Origin: CAUZIB01 sp963578805
GTDB taxonomy: Bacteria > Acidobacteriota > Vicinamibacteria > Vicinamibacterales > UBA8438
Length of the DNA: 64,000 nucleotides
Direction of reading: 5' to 3'
Assembly (NCBI GenBank): GCA_963578805.1
Contig: CAUZDY010000014.1
Span: 1-64,000 of the forward strand
A model generated the notes under the pieces. The model was given only the letters and a program-made list of their open reading frames with translations, was not told where the DNA came from and searched no databases. Shown in pieces: positions 43,748-51,631 of the stretch. A program made the translations under genes and the position numbers. Every line of letters starts with the position of its first letter. Position 1 is the first letter of the stretch.

Positions 43748-44080
43748 ATGCACGACGTCCAGATTCAGATCCGGTGCCAGCGTTGTGGTAACCAGATGGA
43801 GCTCAAGGACCCTGGACCTGACGACACCTGGACCCCTCAGCAATTCTGGGAATGCCAAGCATGCGGGCGGCACTTCTGGACCACATATCCACCACCCAAG
43901 AAACCCGTGCCACCGAAGACCACCAAGCCGGCGGCGCCTCAGTCAGATGTGGCCGCGCCGCAGGCAAGACCCGTGGCGAATGAGGCCAAATCTGTGGTCT
44001 CGTCCGCACCCCCTCACACAAAACCGTCGCCCGAGTTTCCACCCGAAGAAAAGACGGGAGCGGTCGCTAAGAAGCCCTAG
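43748..44080 (+). CDS. Zinc-ribbon protein with Pro-rich tail
   Basis: A 110-residue protein. Residues 8-45 form a zinc ribbon with CQRCGNQM and CQACGRHF. The remaining 65 residues are rich in Pro, Lys, Ala and Thr and probably disordered. Function unknown; the layout suggests an adaptor or a short membrane- or nucleic-acid-associated protein. Confidence 0.65.
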   Translation: MHDVQIQIRCQRCGNQMELKDPGPDDTWTPQQFWECQACGRHFWTTYPPPKKPVPPKTTKPAAPQSDVAAPQARPVANEAKSVVSSAPPHTKPSPEFPPEEKTGAVAKKP

Positions 44081-44314
44081 TAGGGCCGGGGCTCGAATTC
44101 CGCTAAACGTGCGCAAATGGTTGACTTCTGGCAAATACCTCAATAAACTGTTCGCCTTTGGGCCTGGATTAAACCCTGAGCCTAACATAGGCTTTGGTGC
44201 CCGAGGCGCGCCGCTAAACGCTTCGGCCGGGTGTCAGGGAATGGGCGCCATGGCTCACGGAAGCGTAGTAGTGGTCTACTCGATGACCAGTGCTGCGAGC
44301 TTCGGAGGAACCAC

Positions 44315-44521
44315 ATGCCAAGTGGGACGATCGCACGTCTGTTGATTGACAAGGGGTTCGGCTTCATCCGCGACGAAGGTGGTGTTGAGCACTTCTTTCA
44401 CCGTAGCTCGGTCCGTGGTGCCGTATTCGAGCTCCTAAGAGAGGGGCAGCGGGTAGACTTCAACATCGAGGAGTCGCAAAAGGGGCCACGCGCCGGAGAA
44501 GTTCGGTTAATCGAAGGCTAG
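44315..44521 (+). CDS. Cold-shock-like (CSD) nucleic-acid-binding protein
   Basis: A 68-residue single cold-shock domain. It has the RNP1-like GFGFIRDEG and RNP2-like HFFHRSSV motifs and a normal GQRVDFNIEESQKGPRAGEV end. It starts MPSGTIARLL where typical CspA has a KWFN segment, so the first RNA-binding strand is altered. GGAGG is 7 nt upstream of ATG 44315. Probably binds single-stranded RNA or DNA. Confidence 0.85.
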   Translation: MPSGTIARLLIDKGFGFIRDEGGVEHFFHRSSVRGAVFELLREGQRVDFNIEESQKGPRAGEVRLIEG

Positions 44522-44687
44522 GTGTACCTGCGTGAAGCTGGGAAGCCGGTTTCACGAAGATCGTTTTCTTCCTCCGGCCCACGGGGCGGAGCGAGTTAGT
44601 CGCCTGGCTCTGACCTGAAACTAGCCAGCACATCCGTTTGCAGAGAGCCGACTAGGTAACGGCGTCATCGGTGGCGGATGAAGATCC

Positions 44688-44784
44688 GGAAGCGAACGGG
44701 GCCCGGTGACCCTCCCGGTCTTCAAAACCGGTCGCTCCCCGCCAACGCGGGGGGGCTGGGTTCGACTCCCAGGCGCTTCCGCCA
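44688..44784 (+). tRNA. selC: Selenocysteine tRNA (anticodon UCA)
   Basis: A 97-nt tRNA with the features of bacterial tRNA-Sec. The long acceptor stem GGAAGCG pairs with CGCTTCC. The anticodon stem CCGGT/ACCGG encloses loop CTTCAAA (anticodon TCA). A large GC-rich variable arm (CTCCCCGC...GCGGGGGG) follows, then a T-loop GGTTCGACTCC and encoded GCCA. It decodes UGA as selenocysteine together with SelA, SelB and SelD, which are not in this window. A good terminator lies about 60 nt downstream. Confidence 0.95.
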
Positions 44785-44844
44785 ATTCATGGACCGGTCG
44801 GTCACGACCGTAGGTTACTCACCTCATTACTGTTAGGCTAACCG

Positions 44845-44864
44845 CCCTATCATAGGGAATTTTT
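44845..44864 (+). terminator. Rho-independent terminator after selC
   Basis: CCCTA (44845-44849), loop TCA, TAGGG (44853-44857), then AATTTTTTC. A second small stem CGGTCG-GTCA-CGACCG lies closer to the tRNA end. Fits termination of the selC transcript. Confidence 0.7.
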
Positions 44865-44954
44865 TCTTGTTGATTCACACTATTACGCGAAGCACAATGC
44901 GGGGATAATACGAACATCCAATTGCCTAATTTCTCTATTCTCTAGGAGGTGCAC

Positions 44955-45164
44955 ATGCCGCTAATCCAACCGCCAGCGCTGCGTGAAGCGCGGAACTCAG
45001 CCGCCGCCTTCACCCGCATCTGCTCTCTGTGTGCCTCCCATCGTCTCACCGGCAGCCTCCTGACTTTTGGTCCTGGAACCGGTGAGGAGATGGCATGGGT
45101 GTGTGACGATTGCCAGCACAAGCTTGCCCGGAGGGTTGACGACGAAGGGACTCTGGGTGGGTAA
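44955..45164 (+). CDS. Small protein with two CxxC pairs
   Basis: A 69-residue protein with CSLC near residue 24 and CDDC near residue 52, a probable zinc site. AGGAGGT lies 4 nt before ATG, the best ribosome site in this part of the window, so it is very likely translated. Function unknown. It sits directly after selC in an AT-rich promoter-like region. Confidence 0.7.
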   Translation: MPLIQPPALREARNSAAAFTRICSLCASHRLTGSLLTFGPGTGEEMAWVCDDCQHKLARRVDDEGTLGG

Positions 45165-45245
45165 ATACAAACGGCGAGACGAGCATGACACCCATCTCGC
45201 CGGCTGACTTCTTCTGCGCCTAAGCCTAAGTCTGACCGGGCCTGC

Positions 45246-45587
45246 TTAAGCGGCAGGCCCTCCACGAACCGCTCGCTTCACAAGGTTCTTCATCAAGGAC
45301 ACTTTAAAGCCGTTGTGCGTCAATGGCTCGACGCCACGAATGGCAATCTGGCCGACACGCTCGGCCAGGTCCTCACTGATCGCCTGCCCGCGGAGCGAAT
45401 CCTCGACGTCTGTCAACCTTACCGGGTAGGGTGCCACACCGTTCACAACGACGCGGGCTTGGTCGATGACACCGTTGCTCTCCATCATCGCCGATGCGAC
45501 ATTGACCAACGGAAAATCCCAACTACCGCGGTCCCTGACCTTTTCGTAATACAGCTTTGTACCGGCCCACGTGGACGACCTGAGCAC
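45246..45587 (-). pseudogene. C-terminal remnant of a CoxM/XdhB-type molybdoenzyme FAD subunit
   Basis: The frame reads STWAGTKLYYEKVRDRGSWDFPLVNVAS, split over its first 30 residues, and then GVAPYPVRLTDVEDSLRG. This is the C-terminal domain of the FAD-binding medium subunit of CO-dehydrogenase/xanthine-dehydrogenase-type enzymes (usual form YEKVRDRxSWDFALV). The FAD-binding N-terminal 180 or so residues are absent, and the DNA upstream (45588-45928) shows only stops. No large (molybdopterin) or small (2Fe-2S) subunit gene is adjacent. Confidence 0.75.
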
Positions 45588-45928
45588 TCGCGGTGATCCT
45601 TAACGCAGGGTCGCCGCCTAGGCGGTCAACGCAGCCAGCGGGACGTGCATTTCTCGTGTCAGCCCAATTGGTCGAGCAAGCCGTCAACTACAGGTGATGC
45701 TAAGATTTGGTACTCAATCGCGCCCTAGCCTACCGCGCCGACCGATTCGGTCGCCTCACTCGACCTCACGCCCGGGGTCAAGTGCTAGATACAGGTGGTA
45801 GGCATAGGCGCTGGGCACGACGAACCGGCAGAACGCAGTCAACTCGGCTCCGAACGCGTTCAACTCCTACGTGGATCGGTTCCTGGAAGATTATCAGCTT
45901 GCCAACCAGTGGTAGAGGCTCGTCTGAT
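45588..45928. other. Non-coding, probably decayed sequence
   Basis: No gene is supported. On the plus strand a short frame ending at 45915 reads NAFNSYVDRFLEDYQLANQW before its stop, which looks protein-like but has no start and no family I recognise. The region lies upstream of the CoxM-type remnant and may be the worn remainder of the same operon. Confidence 0.4.
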
Positions 45929-46366
45929 CTACGCGCCTTGCCCCGCAAGTGCGGCCCACAGTGCGTCGATACCGGCCTGAGCGACCTCCTCGTCCTGATC
46001 CGGGTGCCCGGAGCTACATCCCACGCCACCAACAATCTGGTCGTCGACAAAAATCGGGAGACCACCAGCCACGATCATAAAACGACCTTGATGGCTCACG
46101 TGGATACCAAACGCGGGTCCGCCCGGTCCGCTCACCTCTCCGTAGGCGCGAGTCGACCGACGAGCAGCTGCTGCCGTGAACGCTTTGCTGATCGCAATTT
46201 CAATGCTCGTAATCCTGGCATCATCCATTCGGTGAAACATCAACAGGCTTCCGTTGTCATCCGTGACGGCAATATCCATGTCGACACCAATCTCGCGTGA
46301 CTTCGTCTCGGCTGCCGTCATGATGATGCGAGCATCGTCTAGCGTGAGCTTCTTCGCTGTTTTCAT
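45929..46366 (-). CDS. GlcG/HbpS-family protein
   Basis: A 145-residue cytosolic protein of the GlcG/HbpS (DUF336) family, small haem- or cobalamin-associated proteins. Family features: LTLDDARIIMTAAETKSREIG at the start, DDNGSLLMFHRMDDA, and the GGLPIFVDDQIVGGVGCSSGHPDQDEEVA segment split over residues 103-130. Relatives are often encoded beside CoxM/XdhB-type oxidoreductases, as with the remnant just downstream here. Function in this organism is unknown. Confidence 0.85.
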   Translation of the reverse strand: MKTAKKLTLDDARIIMTAAETKSREIGVDMDIAVTDDNGSLLMFHRMDDARITSIEIAISKAFTAAAARRSTRAYGEVSGPGGPAFGIHVSHQGRFMIVAGGLPIFVDDQIVGGVGCSSGHPDQDEEVAQAGIDALWAALAGQGA

Positions 46367-46376
46367 TCGTTCTTCC

Positions 46377-46757
46377 TCAGTACTCGATCTCAGTATACGC
46401 TCTGCCTTCCGTCCACTGAACCCGTCTCATCGGCAACTCGCCCTCGCCGGCGCGATCGTAAAAGTACACCAGTACCTCAGCGTATTGTGCCTTGAGCGGT
46501 GCGATCAACTGACGGGCAAGCGCGAAAGTGTCGACTCCTTTGTCGACCTCGACTTCGAGCGTGAAAGCGCCATGTGCGGTCGCCATCTTAAGAATCGAGT
46601 ATTGCATGTTGTCCAATGGCATTTCGGTCGGATCACGCGGAGCTTCCGCGTGTTCGGCCGGCGGCCTCACTTCGCGACATCCTGCGACCATCGCCACGAT
46701 GACGAACGCCGTAACAAGAACCGTCACTGTCAAACACCAGCTCTGTCGGAACCTCAC
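46377..46757 (-). CDS. Hypothetical lipoprotein
   Basis: A 126-residue protein with a signal peptide and lipobox MVAGC (C27). The mature part is a small alpha/beta domain with ALARQLIAPLKAQYAEVLVYFYDR, the layout of short periplasmic domains where a helix is followed by an exposed strand. No family recognised. It starts with GTG 11 nt before the GlcG-type gene... its stop lies 10 nt upstream of that gene's start, so they are probably one operon. The divergent TPR gene starts 38 nt away. Confidence 0.65.
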   Translation of the reverse strand: MRFRQSWCLTVTVLVTAFVIVAMVAGCREVRPPAEHAEAPRDPTEMPLDNMQYSILKMATAHGAFTLEVEVDKGVDTFALARQLIAPLKAQYAEVLVYFYDRAGEGELPMRRVQWTEGRAYTEIEY

Positions 46758-46795
46758 ACGCGCAAGGTACCATACTCAGTGACGAGATCGACATC

Positions 46796-47467
46796 ATGAT
46801 GGGCACGATTGAACGAGGAACACGACAGTTCGCCAGGCGCCTGGGAACGGTCTGTCTTTACGGAATTCTGGTGACGACGGTCAGCCCAGAGGCGCAGCGG
46901 TCCAACGCGGACCCGCAGACAGTCTTCGACCAGGCGACCCGCGATTTCTTAAACCACGACATCGCTGAGTCGGCGAACGGTTTCGACGAGTTGGTGTCCC
47001 TCGCCCCTAACTTTAAGCCGAGGCTTTGGCAGCGCGGTATCGTCTTGTACTACGCCGGGCGTTACGAGGATTGTCGGGAGCAGTTCGAGTCGCACCGTAC
47101 CGTCAACCCAAACGACGTAGAAAACGCCGCCTGGCATTTCCTTTGCGTCGCCCGTGCGGAATCACCAAGAGCGGCCAGGGCGGCCCTACTACCCGTGGGG
47201 CTAGACCCACGGGTCCCGATGCAAGAAGTGTACGGATTGCTCTCCGGATCGCAAACTGCAGTCGACGTAATGGCTGCCACCAACGGCAGGCCGAATGCCG
47301 AATTTTTTGCCCATCTGTATCTGGGTCTCTATGCCGAAGCGCTAGGAAATCGGCAAGAGTCAGTCGAGCACATTAGAGCCGCGGCAAGCGATGACTACGC
47401 ACAGGTAGGCGGGTTCATGCATGCTGTCGCACGTGTCCATCTCGCGCTCCACTCTTCGGGTCGGTGA
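46796..47467 (+). CDS. TPR-containing, probably exported protein
   Basis: A 223-residue protein with an N-terminal hydrophobic segment (about 15-33) that looks like a signal peptide. Helical repeats follow: DPQTVFDQATRDFLNHDIAE and PRLWQRGIVLYYAGRYEDCREQF are TPR-like, and a later FAHLYLGLYAEALGNRQESVEHI unit is a third TPR. The layout recalls NlpI-type periplasmic adaptors. Function unknown. ATGs at 46796 and 46799 are equivalent. Confidence 0.7.
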   Translation: MMGTIERGTRQFARRLGTVCLYGILVTTVSPEAQRSNADPQTVFDQATRDFLNHDIAESANGFDELVSLAPNFKPRLWQRGIVLYYAGRYEDCREQFESHRTVNPNDVENAAWHFLCVARAESPRAARAALLPVGLDPRVPMQEVYGLLSGSQTAVDVMAATNGRPNAEFFAHLYLGLYAEALGNRQESVEHIRAAASDDYAQVGGFMHAVARVHLALHSSGR

Positions 47468-47482
47468 CGGCCAGACATGGCG

Positions 47483-48193
47483 TTAGAACTCGTCAAGAAT
47501 CGCGAGGAACGCCTTCCAGTCTGTGAGATCTGGAAGCACCGCCGTGGCACCTTTTTGCTCGAGGGTCTGCACATCGAACAACCCGGTAGCCACGGCAATC
47601 GACCGCGCGCCGGCCGCTGTCGCACAGCGGATGTCGAGCGGCGTGTCGCCGATGACCACGACTTGTGCTGGGGAACGCACTATAGCCCCAGCCGTACGAG
47701 CGCGACCCACCGCTACCGGGACAAGGTCGTCGCGCTGGGCCGCGTCATCACCATACGCGCCGCACACGAAGAAGGGCCACAGCCTAAAATATTCCAGCTT
47801 GATCCGTGCAGCACGCGCGAAGTTTCCGGTCAGCAGGCCGACACACAGCTCGGGCTGATGATGCACCTTTTTGAGTAACTCTTCGACACCTGGCATGAGG
47901 CCCTTTCTCGGCCCTGGCTGGAGGATCTCGTGCTCGAGAAGGTCACAATATCGATCATGGAAGCGTCGTCGCTGGACTCTGTCGAGTACGACTCCGATCC
48001 GAGCCGTGGCGTCATTGAGTAGCAGCGGATCGGTCCGGCCCGCGACTGGGATCCCGTCGAACGCGTTCGCAGTTCCGAGCAGATCTAGAAAGGCCTGATT
48101 GAGCGCACGCAGACCGGCTCCGCCAGACAGCAGCAGCGTCCCGTCGATGTCGAAGAGAAGAAGTCTCAGGTGCCCCGTACGATGCCCACTCAC
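47483..48193 (-). CDS. HAD-superfamily hydrolase (phosphoglycolate phosphatase-like)
   Basis: A 236-residue HAD phosphatase. Motif I is LLFDIDGTLLLSGG (nucleophile Asp in DIDGT, about residues 15-19), motif II is the GLLTGNF Thr, and motif IV is VVIGDTPLDIRCA. A helical cap lies between motifs I and II. Substrate unknown; sugar phosphates or phosphoglycolate are usual. It overlaps the preceding membrane protein gene by 4 nt, so it is in an operon with it and perhaps with the methyltransferase and PHP genes upstream. Confidence 0.85.
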   Translation of the reverse strand: MSGHRTGHLRLLLFDIDGTLLLSGGAGLRALNQAFLDLLGTANAFDGIPVAGRTDPLLLNDATARIGVVLDRVQRRRFHDRYCDLLEHEILQPGPRKGLMPGVEELLKKVHHQPELCVGLLTGNFARAARIKLEYFRLWPFFVCGAYGDDAAQRDDLVPVAVGRARTAGAIVRSPAQVVVIGDTPLDIRCATAAGARSIAVATGLFDVQTLEQKGATAVLPDLTDWKAFLAILDEF

Positions 48194-48684
48194 GAATGCG
48201 ATGTCGACTCGGCTGAAGCCAGAAGTGTATCGACCTCCTCCACGACGCGCGAGCTCACAACCATGGCTCCGACCTCTGCCCGAAGCGCCATGACATTCGT
48301 GGCGATCGCCGAGACGGCAAGCATGGAGTGGATGAATATGGGAAGGACGCCGGTATCGACACCACCACCGACGATCGCCGTGGTCATGGTCAGAAGCATG
48401 GCGACCGTCGAGATCGAGAAGACCGGCTTCCGAGCACGCACCACCTTCGCGTAGAGTTCGGGCGAAAGGTTGCCCTCAGTCACGGCTTCGCGGACTGCCT
48501 TACCCTTACCGATGAGATAGAACATCGTCATCGAATGGGCCAGTAACGTGATCAGTGTGAAGAAGATGCCGAAGCTGACGTGACGGGAGACCTCAACGGA
48601 ACTCGCAGCCACAAACCCGATAGTGGCGGAAAAAATCAGTCCTGCGAGACCGAGTACAGTGATAGTGATGAGGGCAGCGGACAC
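48190..48684 (-). CDS. Four-helix integral membrane protein, unknown
   Basis: A 164-residue protein with four predicted membrane helices (about 3-25, 37-58, 88-107, 112-132) and a cytosolic helical tail. The segments LLAHSMTMFYLIGKGKAVREA and ARKPVFSISTVAMLLTMTTAIVGGGVD contain conserved-looking polar residues (His, Lys, Arg). I recognise it as an uncharacterised acidobacterial type but cannot name it. GTG start; 12 nt after the methyltransferase stop. Confidence 0.65.
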   Translation of the reverse strand: MSAALITITVLGLAGLIFSATIGFVAASSVEVSRHVSFGIFFTLITLLAHSMTMFYLIGKGKAVREAVTEGNLSPELYAKVVRARKPVFSISTVAMLLTMTTAIVGGGVDTGVLPIFIHSMLAVSAIATNVMALRAEVGAMVVSSRVVEEVDTLLASAESTSHS

Positions 48685-48696
48685 CTGTCGATCATA

Positions 48697-49236
48697 TCAG
48701 CCACCGCCCGGGCGCCGCACGAGAAGACCGGCCTCCGCAGCGGGGGCGCTGCGCTCCTCATAAACCCAGAGGTCCCAGTCGGCGAACACCCCTCGCAACT
48801 CTCCTGGTCGTAGGAGATGCTTGGATGACCGCGGCCCCCACTCGTAGAAGCATTGCTCAGCCGTAAAGGTCTCATACAGTACAAAGCCGCGTGGCGCGAC
48901 GGCCTGTTGGAGTCGAGACCACAACGTTCGCTGCAGATATCGCGTGCAGAGGACCACGTCGAAGCGACCTTTGGGGAGGGGGCACAACTCAAGATCGGCT
49001 ACCCAGAAACATGGGTTATACCCTCCCACTCGAAGCCGGCGCAGAGCCTGACCGACTCGCTCGTAGTCGCAGTCGACGCCGAACACACGAAACCCGGATT
49101 CCGCGAGAGCCGCGGCATGCCGACCGGAACCCATCGCGACATCCAGCGCCGTAGGTCGAGAACCGAGGGCTGGACGAAGATCGCTCAGACAGCGCAGAAC
49201 GAATGGTGAGGCCGTCCGCGAATCACTGCCCCCCAT
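48697..49236 (-). CDS. SAM-dependent methyltransferase, TehB/Methyltransf_11-like
   Basis: A 179-residue class I methyltransferase. SAM-binding motif I is ALDVAMGSGRHAAALAESG, motif II is VFGVDCDYERV, and motif IV is FDVVLCTRYLQR. The size and the LVYETFT-like post-motif region (FVLYETFTAEQ) resemble TehB-type enzymes. The target is unknown. ATG 49236 overlaps the PHP gene stop by 14 nt, so they are coupled. Earlier in-frame codons lie inside the PHP gene and are not needed. Confidence 0.8.
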   Translation of the reverse strand: MGGSDSRTASPFVLRCLSDLRPALGSRPTALDVAMGSGRHAAALAESGFRVFGVDCDYERVGQALRRLRVGGYNPCFWVADLELCPLPKGRFDVVLCTRYLQRTLWSRLQQAVAPRGFVLYETFTAEQCFYEWGPRSSKHLLRPGELRGVFADWDLWVYEERSAPAAEAGLLVRRPGGG

Positions 49237-50071
49237 GAATAACACTGTGGGCAACGACCAGCCGCTGAAGCAACGGAATGAACGCCTCTTGTGGAACACC
49301 GACCGACCCGAGGCTGGACGCACGATGATGGTCGTCACCGTGAAAATCTGAGCCCCCGCTGACGGCAAGATCGTGCTGAACCGCGAGTTGCCGATAGTGT
49401 TTTTTGGCCAAGCGGTCGTGCTCGGGGTGATACACCTCGATGGCAGCTAAACCGGCCTTGGCAAGGCTGGGAACCAGATGGTCTCGATTCAGCAGCCTCG
49501 GGTGGGCGATCGAGCAGACCCCTCCGGCTCTCGAGATAAGGCGTACGACGTCAGCGGGTGACGACCCAGTCCGAGGGACGTACGCGGTCCGACCATCCCC
49601 AATCCAGCGATCGAACGCCTCGCGAAGGCTGTTCGCGTGGCCCGCGGCGACCAAGGCGCGTGCGAGCAGTGGGCGTGCCACCGATCGCCCTTCTGCCACG
49701 GCTGACTCGACTATCGGTTCGATTGCGATCGGAACGCCGAGTTCATCCAGTTTCTCGGATATCGCACGCGCACGCGTAATCCTGTCGTCGCGCTGAGAGT
49801 GTAGAAACGATTCAAGCGCCGGAGGTGAAGGGTCCAAAAAATATCCTAGTAGGTGGACATCCCGTTGATCGAGCACTGCGGTGATCTCGACGCCGGGCAG
49901 AAATTCTAGTCCGAGTTCAGAGGCTGCCCTGGCAGCGGCCGGAACCCCAGCCATGGTGTCATGGTCTGTAACGCTCAGAGTCCGAACGCCGGCATCATGA
50001 GCCCGGGCGACAAGATCGGCAGGAGCGAGTCGGCCATCCGAGGCGGTTGTGTGTAGGTGAAGATCGATCAC
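49223..50071 (-). CDS. PHP-domain phosphoesterase (YciV/RNase AM-like)
   Basis: A 282-residue PHP phosphoesterase with a trinuclear metal site: HLHTTASDG (about residues 4-12), TDHDTMAG, HLLGYFLD, IAHPRL and GSDFHGDDH. It matches the RNase AM / 3',5'-nucleoside bisphosphate phosphatase branch, acting on small phosphodiesters or RNA ends. Start is GTG 50071, which begins IDLHLHTT; the gene follows the Fur-rubrerythrin stop by 10 nt and overlaps the methyltransferase start. Confidence 0.85.
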   Translation of the reverse strand: MIDLHLHTTASDGRLAPADLVARAHDAGVRTLSVTDHDTMAGVPAAARAASELGLEFLPGVEITAVLDQRDVHLLGYFLDPSPPALESFLHSQRDDRITRARAISEKLDELGVPIAIEPIVESAVAEGRSVARPLLARALVAAGHANSLREAFDRWIGDGRTAYVPRTGSSPADVVRLISRAGGVCSIAHPRLLNRDHLVPSLAKAGLAAIEVYHPEHDRLAKKHYRQLAVQHDLAVSGGSDFHGDDHHRASSLGSVGVPQEAFIPLLQRLVVAHSVIHGGQ

Positions 50072-50081
50072 ATTATCGGAC

Positions 50082-51056
50082 CTATGCCGTGGCGCGGCGC
50101 CTCCTCTTGGTGGGCCGAGGCCGGTCCTTCGACTGACGCTGGGCGAGCGCCCGATACTCCCGGATGAGCAGTTCGAGATGCTCGCGCTCTTCGTCGGCAA
50201 ACTCGAGAAAAATCTGCTTCCCCTCGGAATCCTCGAACCGCTCACCGTAACGTCGAAAAAAACGGTGGGAACCACGTTCGCATCGGATCCCGATCAGCAG
50301 TGCCTCCCTGTCGTCTACGCCCTTCTTTAGCTCGTCTGCACCGGCCGCGAACAGTCCGTTTGCGGCGCCTTTGAAGAAAAGAAACGTCGGGCGAGACTCA
50401 AGCCCAGGGTCTTGGCCCAACAGTTCCTGGTACCGTAACTCAAGCTTGCCGAGGTGATCTTTTTCTTCTTCGGCCAACCGCTTAAAAACGCGTCGTCCGC
50501 GCTTGTCCTTCGTCACTTGAGCTGCGCGCGTGTAGAACTCCAGGCCGCTGCGCTCTGTGGCTATCGCGATCCTCAGGGCATCGCGCGCAAAGAGAAGCTC
50601 GGTCGGCACCGGTCCTCCAGGCTCACTCCGGCCCGTCTGGCACTCGTCACAGGTTCCGTATACCTGGACAACACTCTGGCGTGAAGCAAATCGCCGGGCG
50701 CTCGATATCTCCTCGATTAATGACTCGATATCCGAGCTAAGAAACTCAAATGACCGATTGCAAGTCTTGCAAATGAGATGAAAATGACGGGGATGGCGGT
50801 AAGAATGCTCGAAACGGAAACGTCCTTCGCCGAAATCGACCTTCCGCGCGATTCCGGCCTCCACCATCCACTGGAGTGTCCGGTAGACAGTGGCGCGGCT
50901 GATCTTCTGGTCCTCTGACTTGATCAGACCGACAAGGTCATCGGCGCTCAGGTGCCCTTCCTGACGAAGGAACACATCGACGATTAACTCACGCTTTGTC
51001 GACCGCCGACTGCCGGGCGGTCTGAGACGCTCAATGTACTCCGACTGCGGTTCCAT
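50082..51056 (-). CDS. Fur-family regulator fused to a rubrerythrin-like ferritin domain
   Basis: A 324-residue fusion. Residues 1-140 are a complete Fur/PerR-type protein: winged helix with ISRATVYRTLQWM (52-64), a metal-sensor region HPRHFHLIC (88-96) and the zinc pairs CKTC (96-99) and CDEC (136-139). Residues about 150-315 form a ferritin-like four-helix bundle with rubrerythrin iron ligands: E168 in ATERSGLEFY, EEEKDH (196-201), ERGSHRFFRR and EEREHLELL. A basic tail (RPTKRRRRATA) follows. The regulator carries its own di-iron peroxidase or iron-store domain, so sensing and detoxification could be physically linked. It is probably leaderless (TACTAT 8 nt before ATG). Confidence 0.85.
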   Translation of the reverse strand: MEPQSEYIERLRPPGSRRSTKRELIVDVFLRQEGHLSADDLVGLIKSEDQKISRATVYRTLQWMVEAGIARKVDFGEGRFRFEHSYRHPRHFHLICKTCNRSFEFLSSDIESLIEEISSARRFASRQSVVQVYGTCDECQTGRSEPGGPVPTELLFARDALRIAIATERSGLEFYTRAAQVTKDKRGRRVFKRLAEEEKDHLGKLELRYQELLGQDPGLESRPTFLFFKGAANGLFAAGADELKKGVDDREALLIGIRCERGSHRFFRRYGERFEDSEGKQIFLEFADEEREHLELLIREYRALAQRQSKDRPRPTKRRRRATA

Positions 51057-51171
51057 TTCGCTTGATAGTAAAGGTCATCGAGCGACCAACGCTCGGCGCG
51101 AGCACCTCCAGTGGGACCTAGCCGTGGCCGGCACCATACTCCGGGCAACGAAAGGTTCGCCGAAAAGCGCG

Positions 51172-51525
51172 CTATACTCCGAATGACTGACCGCAACCAC
51201 AGGTCGTCTTGGCGGTAGGGTTCTTGATTGTGAACCCACCGCCGGTCAGGTTGTCGACGAAGTCGACCTCTGCACCGGCCAGATACCGGACGCTAATGGG
51301 ATCGACGAAAACCTTGACCCCATTCGAGGCGAAAATTTGATCGGTGTCGCCGTCGCCAACACTCTCCTCGATCATCAGGCCATACTGAAACCCAGAGCAT
51401 CCGCCACCCTGCACAAACACCCGGAGCCCGGCGGTCGACTTGTTGTCCTCCGACAGCAGCTGCGAGATCCTACTCGCTGCCTCATCGGTCACACTGATCG
51501 GTGTCTCTATCGCTGTCACTGTCAT
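51172..51525 (-). CDS. erpA: Iron-sulfur cluster insertion protein ErpA (A-type carrier)
   Basis: A 117-residue A-type Fe-S carrier. The three cluster cysteines are C43 (GGGCSGFQYG) and C109, C111 (TTCGCGQSF). It passes [4Fe-4S] or [2Fe-2S] clusters to apoproteins. GAGGAAAT precedes ATG, and a TATAAT lies 28 nt further upstream. A single gene between the Fur fusion and the divergent fdhE. The Fur fusion may control it; no Fur box was identified. Confidence 0.93.
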   Translation of the reverse strand: MTVTAIETPISVTDEAASRISQLLSEDNKSTAGLRVFVQGGGCSGFQYGLMIEESVGDGDTDQIFASNGVKVFVDPISVRYLAGAEVDFVDNLTGGGFTIKNPTAKTTCGCGQSFGV

Positions 51526-51631
51526 TTTATTTCCTCTTCGATTCCTTATGATTATACTGACGGTCTTCGAAGACCCACAAGGCCACGGCTAAACATTAGA
51601 CGCCGTCATCGTATTAAGTTCTTTTCCGAAA

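Noticed and set aside
44572..44591. GC-rich hairpin after the cold-shock-like gene as a terminator
   Set aside because: The stem is good, but no T-run follows on either strand.
45707..46300. Long plus-strand open frame across the GlcG-type gene
   Set aside because: Arg-rich composition and no family resemblance; the minus strand encodes a clear GlcG/HbpS protein.
48691..48696. TATGAT 6 nt before the membrane protein start at 48684 as a leaderless promoter
   Set aside because: The gene lies only 12 nt after the methyltransferase stop, so it is more simply an operon member; I left it out of the leaderless set.
51173..51178. TATACT followed by ATG near the erpA 3' end as another leaderless start
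   Set aside because: The resulting frame is only 11 codons and antisense to erpA.
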